A stretch of 64,000 nucleotides of DNA, from assembly GCF_014324365.1 (NCBI RefSeq), contig NZ_QEIG01000001.1:1-64000 (forward strand), given 5' to 3'. The translations under genes and the position numbers were made by a program. Positions 55,952 to 64,000 of this stretch are shown piece after piece. This DNA is from Algoriphagus sp. AK58. GTDB lineage: Bacteria > Bacteroidota > Bacteroidia > Cytophagales > Cyclobacteriaceae. Within the stretch, counting starts at the first letter, position 1, and each line of letters begins with the position of its first letter. Under the pieces are notes generated by a model. That model saw only the letters and a list, made by a program, of their open reading frames with translations. It made no database searches and had not been told where the DNA came from.

Positions 55952-55983
55952 CGAAGATAAGCGGATGACATGGATAAATCAAA
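55952..55983 (-). promoter_or_regulatory. sucC promoter
   Basis: On the minus strand, TTTG, a 20-base spacer and TATCTTCG (one mismatch in TAnnTTTG) would start transcription near 55946, about 12 bases before the ATG at 55934. Confidence 0.6.
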
Positions 55984-56072
55984 CTCACATTTTTCAATTT
56001 TTGGCAAAAAAGCCCGTTAATTCCTGGATTTGAGGGATTTGTTTTACTTTTAAAAACTCAAAAAAAGTTACC

Positions 56073-56729
56073 ATGCTGATTGCCAAAGGGATTCATAAAT
56101 CCTATGGAAGTTTACACGTCCTGAAAGGGGTGGATTTGGAAATTTCCAATTCTGAAATTGTATCCATTGTGGGTTCTTCCGGTGCAGGGAAAAGTACCTT
56201 GCTGCACATTTTGGGAACATTAGACCAACCTGATCGGGGGGAACTGAAAATGAATGGAAAAGACCTTTTGCAATTGAAAGGCGATAAACTGGCCGAATTC
56301 AGAAATAATTCAGTGGGCTTTATTTTCCAGTTTCACAATCTGCTCCCTGAATTTACCGCCATGGAAAACATCTTTATTCCCGGATTTATCCAAGGGCGAA
56401 GTGAAGATGAATTGAAAAAACAGGCAGGTGGTTTGGCTGAAATTCTTGGAATCAGTCACCGGCTGGATCACAAACCCTCGGAACTGTCAGGTGGTGAGCA
56501 GCAACGGGTCGCTGTGGCCCGCGCGTTGATCAACAATCCGGATGTGGTTTTTGCAGATGAACCCAGCGGAAACTTGGACACTCATAATGCAAGAGGTCTC
56601 CATGAATTGTTTTTTCGGTTGAGAGAGGAGTTGAAACTGGCCTTTGTGATAGTCACCCATAATGAGGAATTGGCCGGTATGGCAGACCGGAAGGTGATCA
56701 TGAAAGATGGGTTGATTATTTCGGCCTGA
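56073..56729 (+). CDS. ABC transporter ATPase, LolD-like
   Basis: A 218-residue ATPase. Walker A is GSSGAGKST, Q-loop region FIFQFHNLLPEF, the ABC signature LSGGEQQRVAVARAL, and Walker B VVFADEPSGNLD, with the switch His in VIVTHNEEL. LLPEFTAMENI is typical of LolD/MacB/FtsE type exporters. The likely partner is the Lol-type permease at 29813 or another FtsX protein elsewhere. Its stop is directly adjacent to the stop of the convergent bcp gene, with no base between. Confidence 0.9.
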   Translation: MLIAKGIHKSYGSLHVLKGVDLEISNSEIVSIVGSSGAGKSTLLHILGTLDQPDRGELKMNGKDLLQLKGDKLAEFRNNSVGFIFQFHNLLPEFTAMENIFIPGFIQGRSEDELKKQAGGLAEILGISHRLDHKPSELSGGEQQRVAVARALINNPDVVFADEPSGNLDTHNARGLHELFFRLREELKLAFVIVTHNEELAGMADRKVIMKDGLIISA

Positions 56730-57179
56730 TTACTTTTTGAGTTTTCTCAGCATGGCCTCTACGTGGGACTTATTTTCGAACAGCCCTTCGTAAACTCCGA
56801 CGATTTTGTGATCACTGTCCAAGAGATAGGTCACTCTTTTGGGCATTTTGATCAGAGGAATCAAGGCATCATAGGCTTTACATACTTTTCCTGATTCGTC
56901 GGAAAGCAGCTCAAAAGGGAGTTTGTATGCTTTTTTGAATTTTTCATGGGTAGGAATATCATCTCTGCTGATTCCGAATACCGGGATTTGTAAATCTCTG
57001 AATTCAGCAAACTGATCCCGGAATTCACAGGCTTCGGCAGTACATCCCCGGGTAAAGTCCTTGGGATAAAAAAATAAGATCAAGGACTTTCCTTTTAGGT
57101 CTTTTGAAAGCTTGATGATTTTTTCTGAAGTAGAAGGTAGGGTGAAGTCAGGTGCTTGTGTTCCTAGTGCGAGTGCCAT
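56730..57179 (-). CDS. bcp: Thioredoxin-dependent thiol peroxidase (BCP/PrxQ)
   Basis: A 149-residue peroxiredoxin. The peroxidatic Cys and resolving Cys are five residues apart in FTRGCTAEACEFRD, the PrxQ pattern, and FFYPKDFT precedes. It reduces hydrogen or organic peroxides with thioredoxin. The ATG at 57179 (MALALGTQAPDF) is standard; the frame upstream to 57233 lacks a match. Cytosolic. Confidence 0.95.
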   Translation of the reverse strand: MALALGTQAPDFTLPSTSEKIIKLSKDLKGKSLILFFYPKDFTRGCTAEACEFRDQFAEFRDLQIPVFGISRDDIPTHEKFKKAYKLPFELLSDESGKVCKAYDALIPLIKMPKRVTYLLDSDHKIVGVYEGLFENKSHVEAMLRKLKK

Positions 57180-57240
57180 TGGATATTTTCTTTTAAGAAC
57201 TCTGCCGCTGGATTGAAGGTTTCTTCCAAACAAACTTTTG

Positions 57241-57274
57241 TTTGCAAGAACTATTGGGCTTTGAAATAGATTTG
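57241..57274 (+). promoter_or_regulatory. Candidate promoter for the DMT transporter gene
   Basis: TTTG, a 22-base spacer and TAGATTTG match both consensus boxes. The start would be near 57281, about 27 bases before the TTG start at 57308. Confidence 0.5.
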
Positions 57275-57307
57275 CAATTCGAACCCTTAAGTTAAAATCA
57301 CCTTCCT

Positions 57308-58135
57308 TTGAAAATCAGCAGCGTACAGTCCATGCTTTTGGCAGGAATATTTTTTGCCATGATGAATGTGTCTGTCAAGTACATACCCCATATTCCAGCG
57401 ATAGAAATTGTCTGGTTTCGGTCGGTTTTTAGCTTGGTCTTTACTGTGCTTGTCCTTAGTAAAAAAGGCATACCCATTTTTGGCAATAATAAATTGAATC
57501 TGATCACCCGGGGAGTTGTAGGTTCGATCAGTTTGATTCTTTTTTTCTATACGCTTCAGCGGATTCCTTTGGCCAGTGCTGTGACGATGCAGTACTTATC
57601 TCCGATTTTCACCACGATCTTGGGCATTTTCATTTTGAAAGAAAATGTCAGGCCTATTCAGTTTTTCTATTTTGCCATGGCCTTTTCGGGAGTCTTGGTT
57701 ATTCAGGGATTTGATCCAAGGGTAGACCCTCTTAGTGCGGGAATGGGGTTGATTTCTTCTTTAGCCTCTGGGGTGGCTTACAATATGATCCGAAAGCTCA
57801 AAACCTCTGAGCACCCTTTGGTGATCGTTTTTTATTTCCCATTGGTGACTCTGCCGATAGCTTCGATCATTATGATGTTTGATTGGGTGACGCCTCAGGG
57901 TTGGGATTGGCTGATCTTACTTTGGATTGGTTTCTGTACTCAGAATGCCCAATATTTTATGACAAAAGCCTATCAAACAGGCAACCTTTCACGAGTTTCA
58001 AGTTTGAGCTACATGGGAGTGCTTTATGCTTTGATTTTTGGATTTTTCCTTTTCGGAGAGACTTTCCCATTTGCCTCTTATATTGGAATGGCCTTGGTAT
58101 TGGTAGGGATTTTGTTGAACCTTAGAGTAAAATAA
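57308..58135 (+). CDS. DMT-family (EamA) transporter
   Basis: A 275-residue ten-helix permease with two EamA repeats (ILFFYTLQRIPLASAVTMQYL and SLSYMGVLYALIFGFFLFGE). The start is a TTG: an in-frame TAA lies 15 bases upstream, and the first ATG would be at codon 9 (57332), inside the first helix region. The family N-terminus and a promoter ahead support TTG, but ATG at 57332 is possible. Members export amino acids or metabolites; substrate unknown. Confidence 0.87.
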   Translation: MKISSVQSMLLAGIFFAMMNVSVKYIPHIPAIEIVWFRSVFSLVFTVLVLSKKGIPIFGNNKLNLITRGVVGSISLILFFYTLQRIPLASAVTMQYLSPIFTTILGIFILKENVRPIQFFYFAMAFSGVLVIQGFDPRVDPLSAGMGLISSLASGVAYNMIRKLKTSEHPLVIVFYFPLVTLPIASIIMMFDWVTPQGWDWLILLWIGFCTQNAQYFMTKAYQTGNLSRVSSLSYMGVLYALIFGFFLFGETFPFASYIGMALVLVGILLNLRVK

Positions 58136-58193
58136 TTCTGTTATGTGATTACAACTTTTTTATCTGCTACGACTAAGACTAAAACTGATCTTC

Positions 58194-59069
58194 ATGAGGT
58201 TACCGACATCTTTTCTATCCTTTGTCAGCTTGCTTATTTTGGCAATCTCCGTATCCTCCTGTTTATTCGAAAGTGAGGATTCCGATCAAGATAACGAGAT
58301 AGATTGTAGCCAGTTTGCCTATCCAGACACCCTTTTTGTCATCAAACCTGGCCAAAGCAATTTGGTAAGGCCAGTCAACAATCTCCAAGGAACCTATTCG
58401 GCTTCACCCTTAGGTTTGGCCATAAATGCTGCGACAGGTGAAATAGATGTGAATGCCAGCGAAACGGGCTTGAAGTATAAAGTTTCCTTTTCCCCTGAGG
58501 GGAGTGAACAGGTATGTGAATTTTTTGTCACTGTAGGAGGTATCAACTATTTGGATGGGGTGTATATACTAAGTAGAAATGAGATCAATGCAGTACCAGT
58601 CTATAATGGTGTACCAGGGTTGGCTTTGCCTTGTCCTGACGATGACGACGACGATGATGATGACGACGATGATGACGATGATGATTCCAGTTGTAAGTTT
58701 GATGGAGAGGATCTATTAAAAAATCTCGGTTTTGAAATTTCCAGTAAGGGCGTCTTTGACTTGAAAAAAACGGTGGAAAATGGCACGTTTGGGTCAATCC
58801 CTGTCAATGGGACCATCCTTGACGTAGAACTTAACTACCAATTAGCCGATCTAAGTGCCTTGGCTCCGAATAAAATTCCTCTACGGTTTTTTTACTACAA
58901 TAAGTTTTCGGACGTACCCAAGGCTATCCTGGATGACATAGAAGAAAAAAGAAAACTTATCAACGAGGTCACTGACCCCAAAAATCCTAATTTTAGAGTG
59001 TTAGAAACTGTCCGTCCGGCAGGAAAGCCCAGACCGCCTTATGTGGTAATCGTGGCTAGTTTTGAATAA
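58194..59069 (+). CDS. Lipoprotein with poly-aspartate tract
   Basis: A 291-residue lipoprotein: signal helix and lipobox VSSC with Cys23, then an Ig-like/cadherin-type stretch (TYSASPLGLAINAATGEIDV) resembling secreted PIG-type repeats. In the middle a run of 16 aspartates is encoded by a GAC/GAT tract at 58638-58685, bracketed by LPCP and SSC. The C-terminal half is a mixed region with proline-rich end (RPAGKPRPPYVV). The acidic run could bind calcium or be a spacer; its coding tract is prone to length changes by slippage. The next gene, a CHAT-TPR protein, starts 31 bases later on the same strand. Family not recognised. Confidence 0.78.
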   Translation: MRLPTSFLSFVSLLILAISVSSCLFESEDSDQDNEIDCSQFAYPDTLFVIKPGQSNLVRPVNNLQGTYSASPLGLAINAATGEIDVNASETGLKYKVSFSPEGSEQVCEFFVTVGGINYLDGVYILSRNEINAVPVYNGVPGLALPCPDDDDDDDDDDDDDDDDSSCKFDGEDLLKNLGFEISSKGVFDLKKTVENGTFGSIPVNGTILDVELNYQLADLSALAPNKIPLRFFYYNKFSDVPKAILDDIEEKRKLINEVTDPKNPNFRVLETVRPAGKPRPPYVVIVASFE

Positions 59070-59100
59070 AAGACTGTTGGGCTGGGCAATCAGCCCCTAT

Positions 59101-61851
59101 ATGTCAAAAAAGATCCTGATTGGTTTTTTAGTTTTCCTCCTTGTTTCCAATTCAGGGATCACATGGACTTTTCAGCAACAGAATCCAAACTTAGATCGGG
59201 CAAATCATCTTTATTTTCTGGACAATCCTTCTGAATCTCAGGATTTGGAAGCCATAGCGTTGTACCAGGAGGTATTGGCAGCTGTACCCAACCCATCCGA
59301 AGCAACTGATTTTGTTCTTGCGAGTGAGAGACTCGGAAATCTTTTTCTGACTTATGGAAAGGTGAAAGATGCAAAGAACGCTTATAACCAAGGCATTGTA
59401 ATGGCAAGAGCTTTTCAACTTCCAGATACCTTGGTTTATGCGCATCATTTGTATCTCGGGGAGGCTCTTTTTGCTCTTAATCAATTGGATAGTTCCCTGT
59501 ATCACTTGCAGAAAGCAGAAATGCTTCAGACACGGATTCAAGAGAATGCAGAGCCTGAAAGGCTTTATAATGCCTTGGGGGTCTATTTTTTTGAAACAGG
59601 AAATTTCAACCAAAGTGTCAGTTACTTTTCAAAAGCCGAGTCCTATCTGCTGGGTGAAAATCCTGATATGGAACGGTATGCCCGCTATAGTTTCAGCAGT
59701 AACAAGGCTTCGGCTTTGTATAAATTGGAAAAGTTTGACAGTGCACAGACGATTTACAAAGGCTTATTGAAGTTGGGGATCAATACTGATCAAATCCGAA
59801 TCAACTTGGCCAATACCTACATTGAAGAGAGAAATCCCGAAAGGGCTTTAGAAGTCCTGGATTCCATTCAGCCTGATTTTGCCAACAATTCCCTTTCCTT
59901 TCGCAATCTTCGCTCCAAGGTTTTTCTACAAAAGCAAGATCTACAAAACCTTGAAAAAGAGTTGAGTCTTGCCAAGGTATTGGTTGAAAAGGATTCCCTT
60001 TCTTCAAAAAATCTCCAGAAGGGCATTTATTATTCCCTTTTGGGGGATTTTTGGATTGCTCGGCAAAAAGAAGAGGAGGCTTTAAAGTTCTTTCAGCTAT
60101 CGATTGCTCAGTTGCATCCGGAATTTCAGAATCCTGACCCTTTTTCCAACCCGGATCAATTGGCTCTGGGGATGTCTGCTCTGACATTGTTTGATGTGCT
60201 GACCAAAAAGGCTCAAACAGCCTGGACTTTGTATGATAAAACCAAAAAAGATACCTGGTTTGCCTTAGGTTTGGATACCTGGAAAAAGGCCTTTTCCCTG
60301 GCAAGATTTATTTCGGTGAATTATGACAATGATGAGGCAAGGGTTTTTTTAGGTGATAAAGTTCAGCTTGCTTACCAGAAAGCCATAGATTCTTTATTTC
60401 GGTTTTTTGCAATAAAAAAGGATGGTTTTTTGATGGAATTGGCTTTTGTATGGTCCGAGGAAAGCAAGTCAGAGGGCTTGAATATCGGGGCTAAAGAAGA
60501 AGCCCGAAAGAGATCTTTCGGACTTCCGGGAGGGCTGATTCAGGAGGAGAAAAACCTCTTGTTTTCGATATCAAAGAATTACCAAAAATTATTGGATACA
60601 CAGGATGGGCAAGTGAGAGCTCAACTGGAAAAAGACTTGGTTGACCTCCGGGTAAATTTGTCAAGAATCCGGGAGAAGTTCAGGCAATATCCCGGATTCA
60701 TTGGCGAGGAGAATAGTGAATTTACCCTCGCACAGCTTCAGCAAAATCTTCCTCAAGGCTACGGAGTACTGACATTTTTCATCAGCGAAAGCAACTTGTT
60801 TCTTTTTTGGGTAGAAAATCAGGTGCTGGATTGGAAAGTGGTTCCCTTATCGGAGATTCCTTTGGAAGGGTTGAGAAACTGGATGACAGAAATCCAGTCC
60901 CCCCAATCGGGTCAAAGGTTATCGTCCAATCCGAATTGGACGAATTTTAGTAAGTTGGTTTTGGGTTCATTCCAAGACCGATTGGTCGGATTGGAGGAGT
61001 TGATTCTTGTTCCACATCAACTTTTCAATAAGTTCCCCTTTGATTTATTGTCAGACAGTTCGGGTAATTATCTAATCGAAACGCTGCCACTTAGCTACCA
61101 GTTTTCTGCCCGTTTTATCAAGAAAGTGAGTAGAGAAAGTCCTCAACCAGCTATTCTTGCTGTTGCACCTTTTATCCTGGAAGGTCCAGAAAATTTCAGG
61201 GGATTTGCACCATTGAGACAATCCGTTGCTGAAATTTCCGCCCTAGAAGGAGAAAAATTAATGGGAAAGGAGGCTACAAGAGAAGTATTCCTGGAGAGGT
61301 CTCCAAAAGCCAAAATCATTCACCTGGCTACCCATGCGGTAGCTTCTTCCGAAGATCCCAATGAAGCTTTCATCGCCTTTTATCCCGGGGAGGAGGAGTT
61401 CAGGATATTTGCGCCCGAGCTTGCATTCCAAAATTTGGATCCTGTAGAATTAGTCTACTTGAGTGCTTGCGAAACAGGATCAGGAAAAGAAAGTAACAGC
61501 GAAGGGCTGATCAGTTTAGCGAGGAGCTTGGCCATTGCCGGTGTGGACCAGTTGGTAATTTCCCAATGGGTGAGTGAGGATCAGGTTTCGGCTTATTTAT
61601 CCTCGCGATTTTATAAGTATGCAGGCATGGGAGATTCTTATTCCAACGCTCTTCGCAAAGCAAAACTCGACTTGTTGGAGGATCCAACCATGGCCCAATT
61701 TCACCACCCATTCTATTGGACCAACTACCGGATCATAGGTCAGCCAGAAGTTGGGACTTGGAGATTTGATGCCATTCTTTGGATACTCGGAATCTTCAGC
61801 TTTTTAGCCGTCGGAGTATGGGCTTGGACTCGGAAAGATCTCCAGGCTTAG
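59101..61851 (+). CDS. CHAT-domain protease-like protein with TPR repeats, membrane-anchored
   Basis: A 916-residue protein. An N-terminal hydrophobic signal or anchor (IGFLVFLLVSNSG) leads to TPR-like repeats at roughly 80-280 (GNFNQSVSYFSKAES; ERNPERALEVLDS), then a helical region and a C-terminal CHAT domain, a caspase fold. The catalytic dyad is H745 in IIHLATHAVASS and C790 in VYLSACETGSG. A single membrane segment is near the C-terminus (WILGIFSFLAVGVWAW). Both ends hydrophobic implies the protease domain is outside the cytosol. The ATG at 59101 is preferred; an upstream in-frame TTG (59062) overlaps the lipoprotein gene. Target unknown; the adjacent lipoprotein is the best candidate partner or substrate. 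Confidence 0.9.
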   Translation: MSKKILIGFLVFLLVSNSGITWTFQQQNPNLDRANHLYFLDNPSESQDLEAIALYQEVLAAVPNPSEATDFVLASERLGNLFLTYGKVKDAKNAYNQGIVMARAFQLPDTLVYAHHLYLGEALFALNQLDSSLYHLQKAEMLQTRIQENAEPERLYNALGVYFFETGNFNQSVSYFSKAESYLLGENPDMERYARYSFSSNKASALYKLEKFDSAQTIYKGLLKLGINTDQIRINLANTYIEERNPERALEVLDSIQPDFANNSLSFRNLRSKVFLQKQDLQNLEKELSLAKVLVEKDSLSSKNLQKGIYYSLLGDFWIARQKEEEALKFFQLSIAQLHPEFQNPDPFSNPDQLALGMSALTLFDVLTKKAQTAWTLYDKTKKDTWFALGLDTWKKAFSLARFISVNYDNDEARVFLGDKVQLAYQKAIDSLFRFFAIKKDGFLMELAFVWSEESKSEGLNIGAKEEARKRSFGLPGGLIQEEKNLLFSISKNYQKLLDTQDGQVRAQLEKDLVDLRVNLSRIREKFRQYPGFIGEENSEFTLAQLQQNLPQGYGVLTFFISESNLFLFWVENQVLDWKVVPLSEIPLEGLRNWMTEIQSPQSGQRLSSNPNWTNFSKLVLGSFQDRLVGLEELILVPHQLFNKFPFDLLSDSSGNYLIETLPLSYQFSARFIKKVSRESPQPAILAVAPFILEGPENFRGFAPLRQSVAEISALEGEKLMGKEATREVFLERSPKAKIIHLATHAVASSEDPNEAFIAFYPGEEEFRIFAPELAFQNLDPVELVYLSACETGSGKESNSEGLISLARSLAIAGVDQLVISQWVSEDQVSAYLSSRFYKYAGMGDSYSNALRKAKLDLLEDPTMAQFHHPFYWTNYRIIGQPEVGTWRFDAILWILGIFSFLAVGVWAWTRKDLQA

Positions 61852-62860
61852 CAGAAATCCTTGGATTAAGGTTGGCTTTTTTGGACAGTTTGTCGATTTT
61901 TTTCAGGGAAAGCAGTCCTTTTTCAATGATTTCTGGTGCTTTGATGACATTTCGGATTGCAGGAATCAAAGCTCCCAAAACAAGCAAAAAGGCCAATAAG
62001 TCTCCAGGACCAATAGAAGACCAATCCATCCATGAGCTGAATAAGAGTAAGCCCACCAGGATAGGACCTAAGGCATTGATGCTTGCATGGCGAAGGGACT
62101 CCAATCGTTGGTAATTCAACTGAGTAGAAAGTAAGTGGTCATTTCGGCTATTGAATTCGCGGATGGATTTATTGATTCGATTGCCTTCATGTAAGCTGGA
62201 GTGAGTGCCAAAAGATTGAGTCACATAATGCAGCAGTTCATTTTTTTGACTTCTTTTCTCAGGGACAAGTTGAAGTTGCCTTTTGTCAAGCCAAAGGAAG
62301 TAGGGTAAAATCAGGACTCCGGAAAGTAACACCAGTAGGGTCAAGTTGGGGTTTATCCATCCCAGAAGCAATACACCTGAAATCAAGAAGAGGAGGTCTC
62401 TTAGCCCCCGATGAATTCCATGCGTGAGGAGATTTCTTACCGGAAGTAAATCTCCACTGTACCTGAGCAAATATTTGCTGAAAGGTTTTTTTTCAAATTT
62501 TTCAGGCATCCATCTGAGTTGCCTTCGGTACATTTTTGCCACTAGGTAATGGATAAACCGATCCACATCTTGATTCAGTCCTTTTCTCTCCAAGTACTGA
62601 AGCGTGAATTTCAACAGAGTAACCAATCCCATTAGGGTAAAGAAGACCTCCAAACTTTCCATTTTTAAGCCTGATCCTTCCAGGATTTGGGTTTTCGCCA
62701 GAGAATTTTGGAACTGGAGTTCAAAAAACCATCCGGTCATCAGGCTGAGGAAAAAGGTGCTGAGGCTGGCTATCCATCCCAGCGCCAAGTAAAGTCCAGA
62801 TAAGGGAAATTTCCCAAACCAATACTTTCTTAAGGTTCTGTTCTTTATCGGATTATTCAT
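61796..62860 (-). CDS. ABC exporter transmembrane domain protein without ATPase
   Basis: A 354-residue membrane protein resembling the transmembrane half of an ABC exporter of the CydC/lipid-A type: six hydrophobic segments (LYLALGWIASLSTFFLSLM; LEVFFTLMGLVTLLKF; LLFLISGVLLLGWI; LLVLLSGVLILPYFLWL; ALGPILVGLLLFSSW; DLLAFLLVLGALIPA). No Walker A, signature or Walker B motif follows, and none is encoded in the next gene as an ABC ATPase. Its 3' end overlaps the CHAT gene by 56 bases on opposite strands. The gene lies 31 bases after the P-loop gene below, so they are likely an operon. Confidence 0.82.
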   Translation of the reverse strand: MNNPIKNRTLRKYWFGKFPLSGLYLALGWIASLSTFFLSLMTGWFFELQFQNSLAKTQILEGSGLKMESLEVFFTLMGLVTLLKFTLQYLERKGLNQDVDRFIHYLVAKMYRRQLRWMPEKFEKKPFSKYLLRYSGDLLPVRNLLTHGIHRGLRDLLFLISGVLLLGWINPNLTLLVLLSGVLILPYFLWLDKRQLQLVPEKRSQKNELLHYVTQSFGTHSSLHEGNRINKSIREFNSRNDHLLSTQLNYQRLESLRHASINALGPILVGLLLFSSWMDWSSIGPGDLLAFLLVLGALIPAIRNVIKAPEIIEKGLLSLKKIDKLSKKANLNPRISAKPGDLSESKPILRRLKS

Positions 62861-62891
62861 GTCAAGAAAGTTCAGGGGAGAAGTTAATCGC

Positions 62892-63959
62892 TCAAGCTTG
62901 GAGCTGGGAAAAATTCTCTTTTACCATGGGCCATTTTCCTGCGGAAAGATCTTCCAAATTGAGGATAGGAAGAAAAAGCAATTCCTGTCTTTCATAGAGG
63001 AATTCTTTGACCTCTTTGATCAAAAGAGGACTTGCGGTAAACAGGCCGGATAGGGCAGAGGGCATGATTCCCCATTGGTTGAGAGTTTGGACACCCTGCA
63101 CGGCAGAAAGACTATCACCCGCTGAAAAAACGACCTGGTGAACAGTACTCATGAACACCGGATTTCTGAGGAGCATTCGGGTTTCCCGTTGGAAAATTCC
63201 GTCAGCGATTTCAATCACCACATATTCTGGCTGAAAAGGAAGGACCTCGGCAAGCAGAGATTCGTAAAGATTCAACAGCTCCTGTTCTGAAATCAGATAA
63301 GTGGAAGGGTAGCCATATTTGGTAAAGTCAACGGCCGTGATTGCGCCAAGGTCATAAGCAAGATTTCGGTCTTTGGGATAGGCTGTGCCGGTCAGCTTGA
63401 TATAGGCAGCATTGATTCCCTGCTGGGCAAATCCATGGCAAAGGAATGCAGCGGTAGTGGTTTTTCCGCTATCCATGGATGATCCTAGGGAAAGGATCAC
63501 TTTCGTTTTGGATGCGGCTGTTCCGTCAAATTTTGAAAGATGAGGTTGACCGACTTGAATGGTATTCAGGATTTGGCCGGATGAATCAGTTACCATTCCC
63601 AACATTTTGAGTTGGGTAGGCCCTTCTGTTTCAAATTTGGAGTGGCTTGATTCCAAGATTCCTACCACACCTCCTCCTCCGAGGATATGGTAATGTTCCT
63701 GAAGCGTTTCCGGTACATATCCTTCAAACTGATTTGTCGCATAACGGGCGCCAAATACTGCCATAATTTGATCACCTAAGGCAAGAGTTAGGTTTCTTCC
63801 TGCACTTTGGATTTGTGTATGCTTTCCAAGATGAGTCACTTCAAACAAGGCTACATCACCTGCGCTAAGACGAAGATCCTCAGGAAGTTCATGGGTTGGA
63901 ATGAAGTAATCCATGGATACCTGTGCACATGTCATTCCTTTCTTGATTCTGTTTTTCAT
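62892..63959 (-). CDS. P-loop NTPase of unknown function (DUF1611-like C-terminal domain)
   Basis: A 355-residue cytosolic protein. A beta-rich N-terminal domain (GDVALFEVTHLGKHTQIQSA; GDQIMAVFGARYATNQFEG; HILGGGGVVGILESS) is followed by a P-loop domain with Walker A GSSMDSGKTTTA at about residues 158-169 and an acidic strand VVIEIADGIFQRETR, as in DUF1611 or dethiobiotin-synthetase-like enzymes. No signature for a known reaction is seen. The start at 63959 is the only clear ATG; upstream the window ends 41 bases later. The downstream neighbour is the orphan ABC transmembrane protein, so the NTPase may drive or modify its cargo. Confidence 0.78.
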   Translation of the reverse strand: MKNRIKKGMTCAQVSMDYFIPTHELPEDLRLSAGDVALFEVTHLGKHTQIQSAGRNLTLALGDQIMAVFGARYATNQFEGYVPETLQEHYHILGGGGVVGILESSHSKFETEGPTQLKMLGMVTDSSGQILNTIQVGQPHLSKFDGTAASKTKVILSLGSSMDSGKTTTAAFLCHGFAQQGINAAYIKLTGTAYPKDRNLAYDLGAITAVDFTKYGYPSTYLISEQELLNLYESLLAEVLPFQPEYVVIEIADGIFQRETRMLLRNPVFMSTVHQVVFSAGDSLSAVQGVQTLNQWGIMPSALSGLFTASPLLIKEVKEFLYERQELLFLPILNLEDLSAGKWPMVKENFSQLQA

Positions 63960-64000
63960 GGCTATAAAAGATTGAGTGGGGGAAGTTGATTTAGAAGTTG
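63960..64000. other. Window end, upstream of the P-loop gene
   Basis: Only 41 bases remain; no start, stop or complete promoter can be judged. Confidence 0.3.

Noticed and set aside
58585-58816. Poly-His and poly-Ser frames opposite the Asp tract
   Set aside because: They are simply other frames of the GAC/GAT repeat.

Overview
The window looks like a chromosomal segment from a Bacteroidota bacterium, most like the Cyclobacteriaceae (Algoriphagus-type); the family-level placement is inference. The support is: promoters of the Bacteroidota form TTTG-N17-22-TAnnTTTG upstream of several genes, no obvious Shine-Dalgarno sequences, lineage-typical families (DUF3078, DUF4412, DUF1343/NamZ, OlsB-like glycine-lipid enzymes, CHAT-TPR proteins) and REP-like palindromes of the GGCTTTAGCC type. 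There is no rRNA, prophage or CRISPR array. One tRNA (Arg, anticodon TCG) is present.

Layout: 0.1-6.2 kb is a tight five-gene minus-strand cluster (flavin monooxygenase, serine hydrolase, YfcC-type carrier, aldo/keto reductase, MFS permease). 6.3-8.55 kb holds a sirtuin and then a scrap zone: REP-like palindromes, a decayed copy of the topA 3' end, a lipoprotein whose 18 histidines fall in three six-heptad blocks, and a stop-riddled gene remnant. Next come topA, sixA, a fructokinase/sugar porter pair, the fused acyl-CoA mutase icmF, and an osmC / small protein / Cache lipoprotein / hybrid histidine kinase operon (17.8-22.3 kb). From 22.4-26.3 kb lies folA-SDR-cinA-E2, then a DUF4412 protein, fmt, namZ, a LolC/E-like permease, a polyprenol-phosphate glycosyltransferase, an ATP-grasp enzyme and a TPR lipoprotein. 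34-39 kb carries hisG-hisD-hisC-hisB, preceded by a histidine-rich leader peptide with its own promoter. 39-46.5 kb holds msrB, a penicillin acylase family enzyme, two small membrane/zinc-ribbon proteins, a class III aminotransferase, an RNA methyltransferase-like protein, a DUF4375 protein and an SDR. 46.6-53.1 kb is a glycine/ornithine-lipid acyltransferase pair, a CoA-binding protein, gyrB and ppk1, followed by a MITE-like element. 53.4-64 kb contains a DUF3078 barrel, tRNA-Arg behind sucC, lolD, bcp, a DMT transporter, a poly-aspartate lipoprotein with a CHAT-TPR protein, and finally an ABC transmembrane protein without an ATPase domain next to a P-loop protein of unknown function.

Most of the window is housekeeping. 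The parts most worth a second look are the his leader (6 His in 10 codons, with hairpins that could compete), the heptad-histidine lipoprotein, the topA tail relic, the poly-Asp lipoprotein/CHAT pair with the orphan ABC/P-loop pair, and a set of intergenic imperfect inverted repeats built from iterated words that differ between loci. All family calls come from reading the sequences without database searches.
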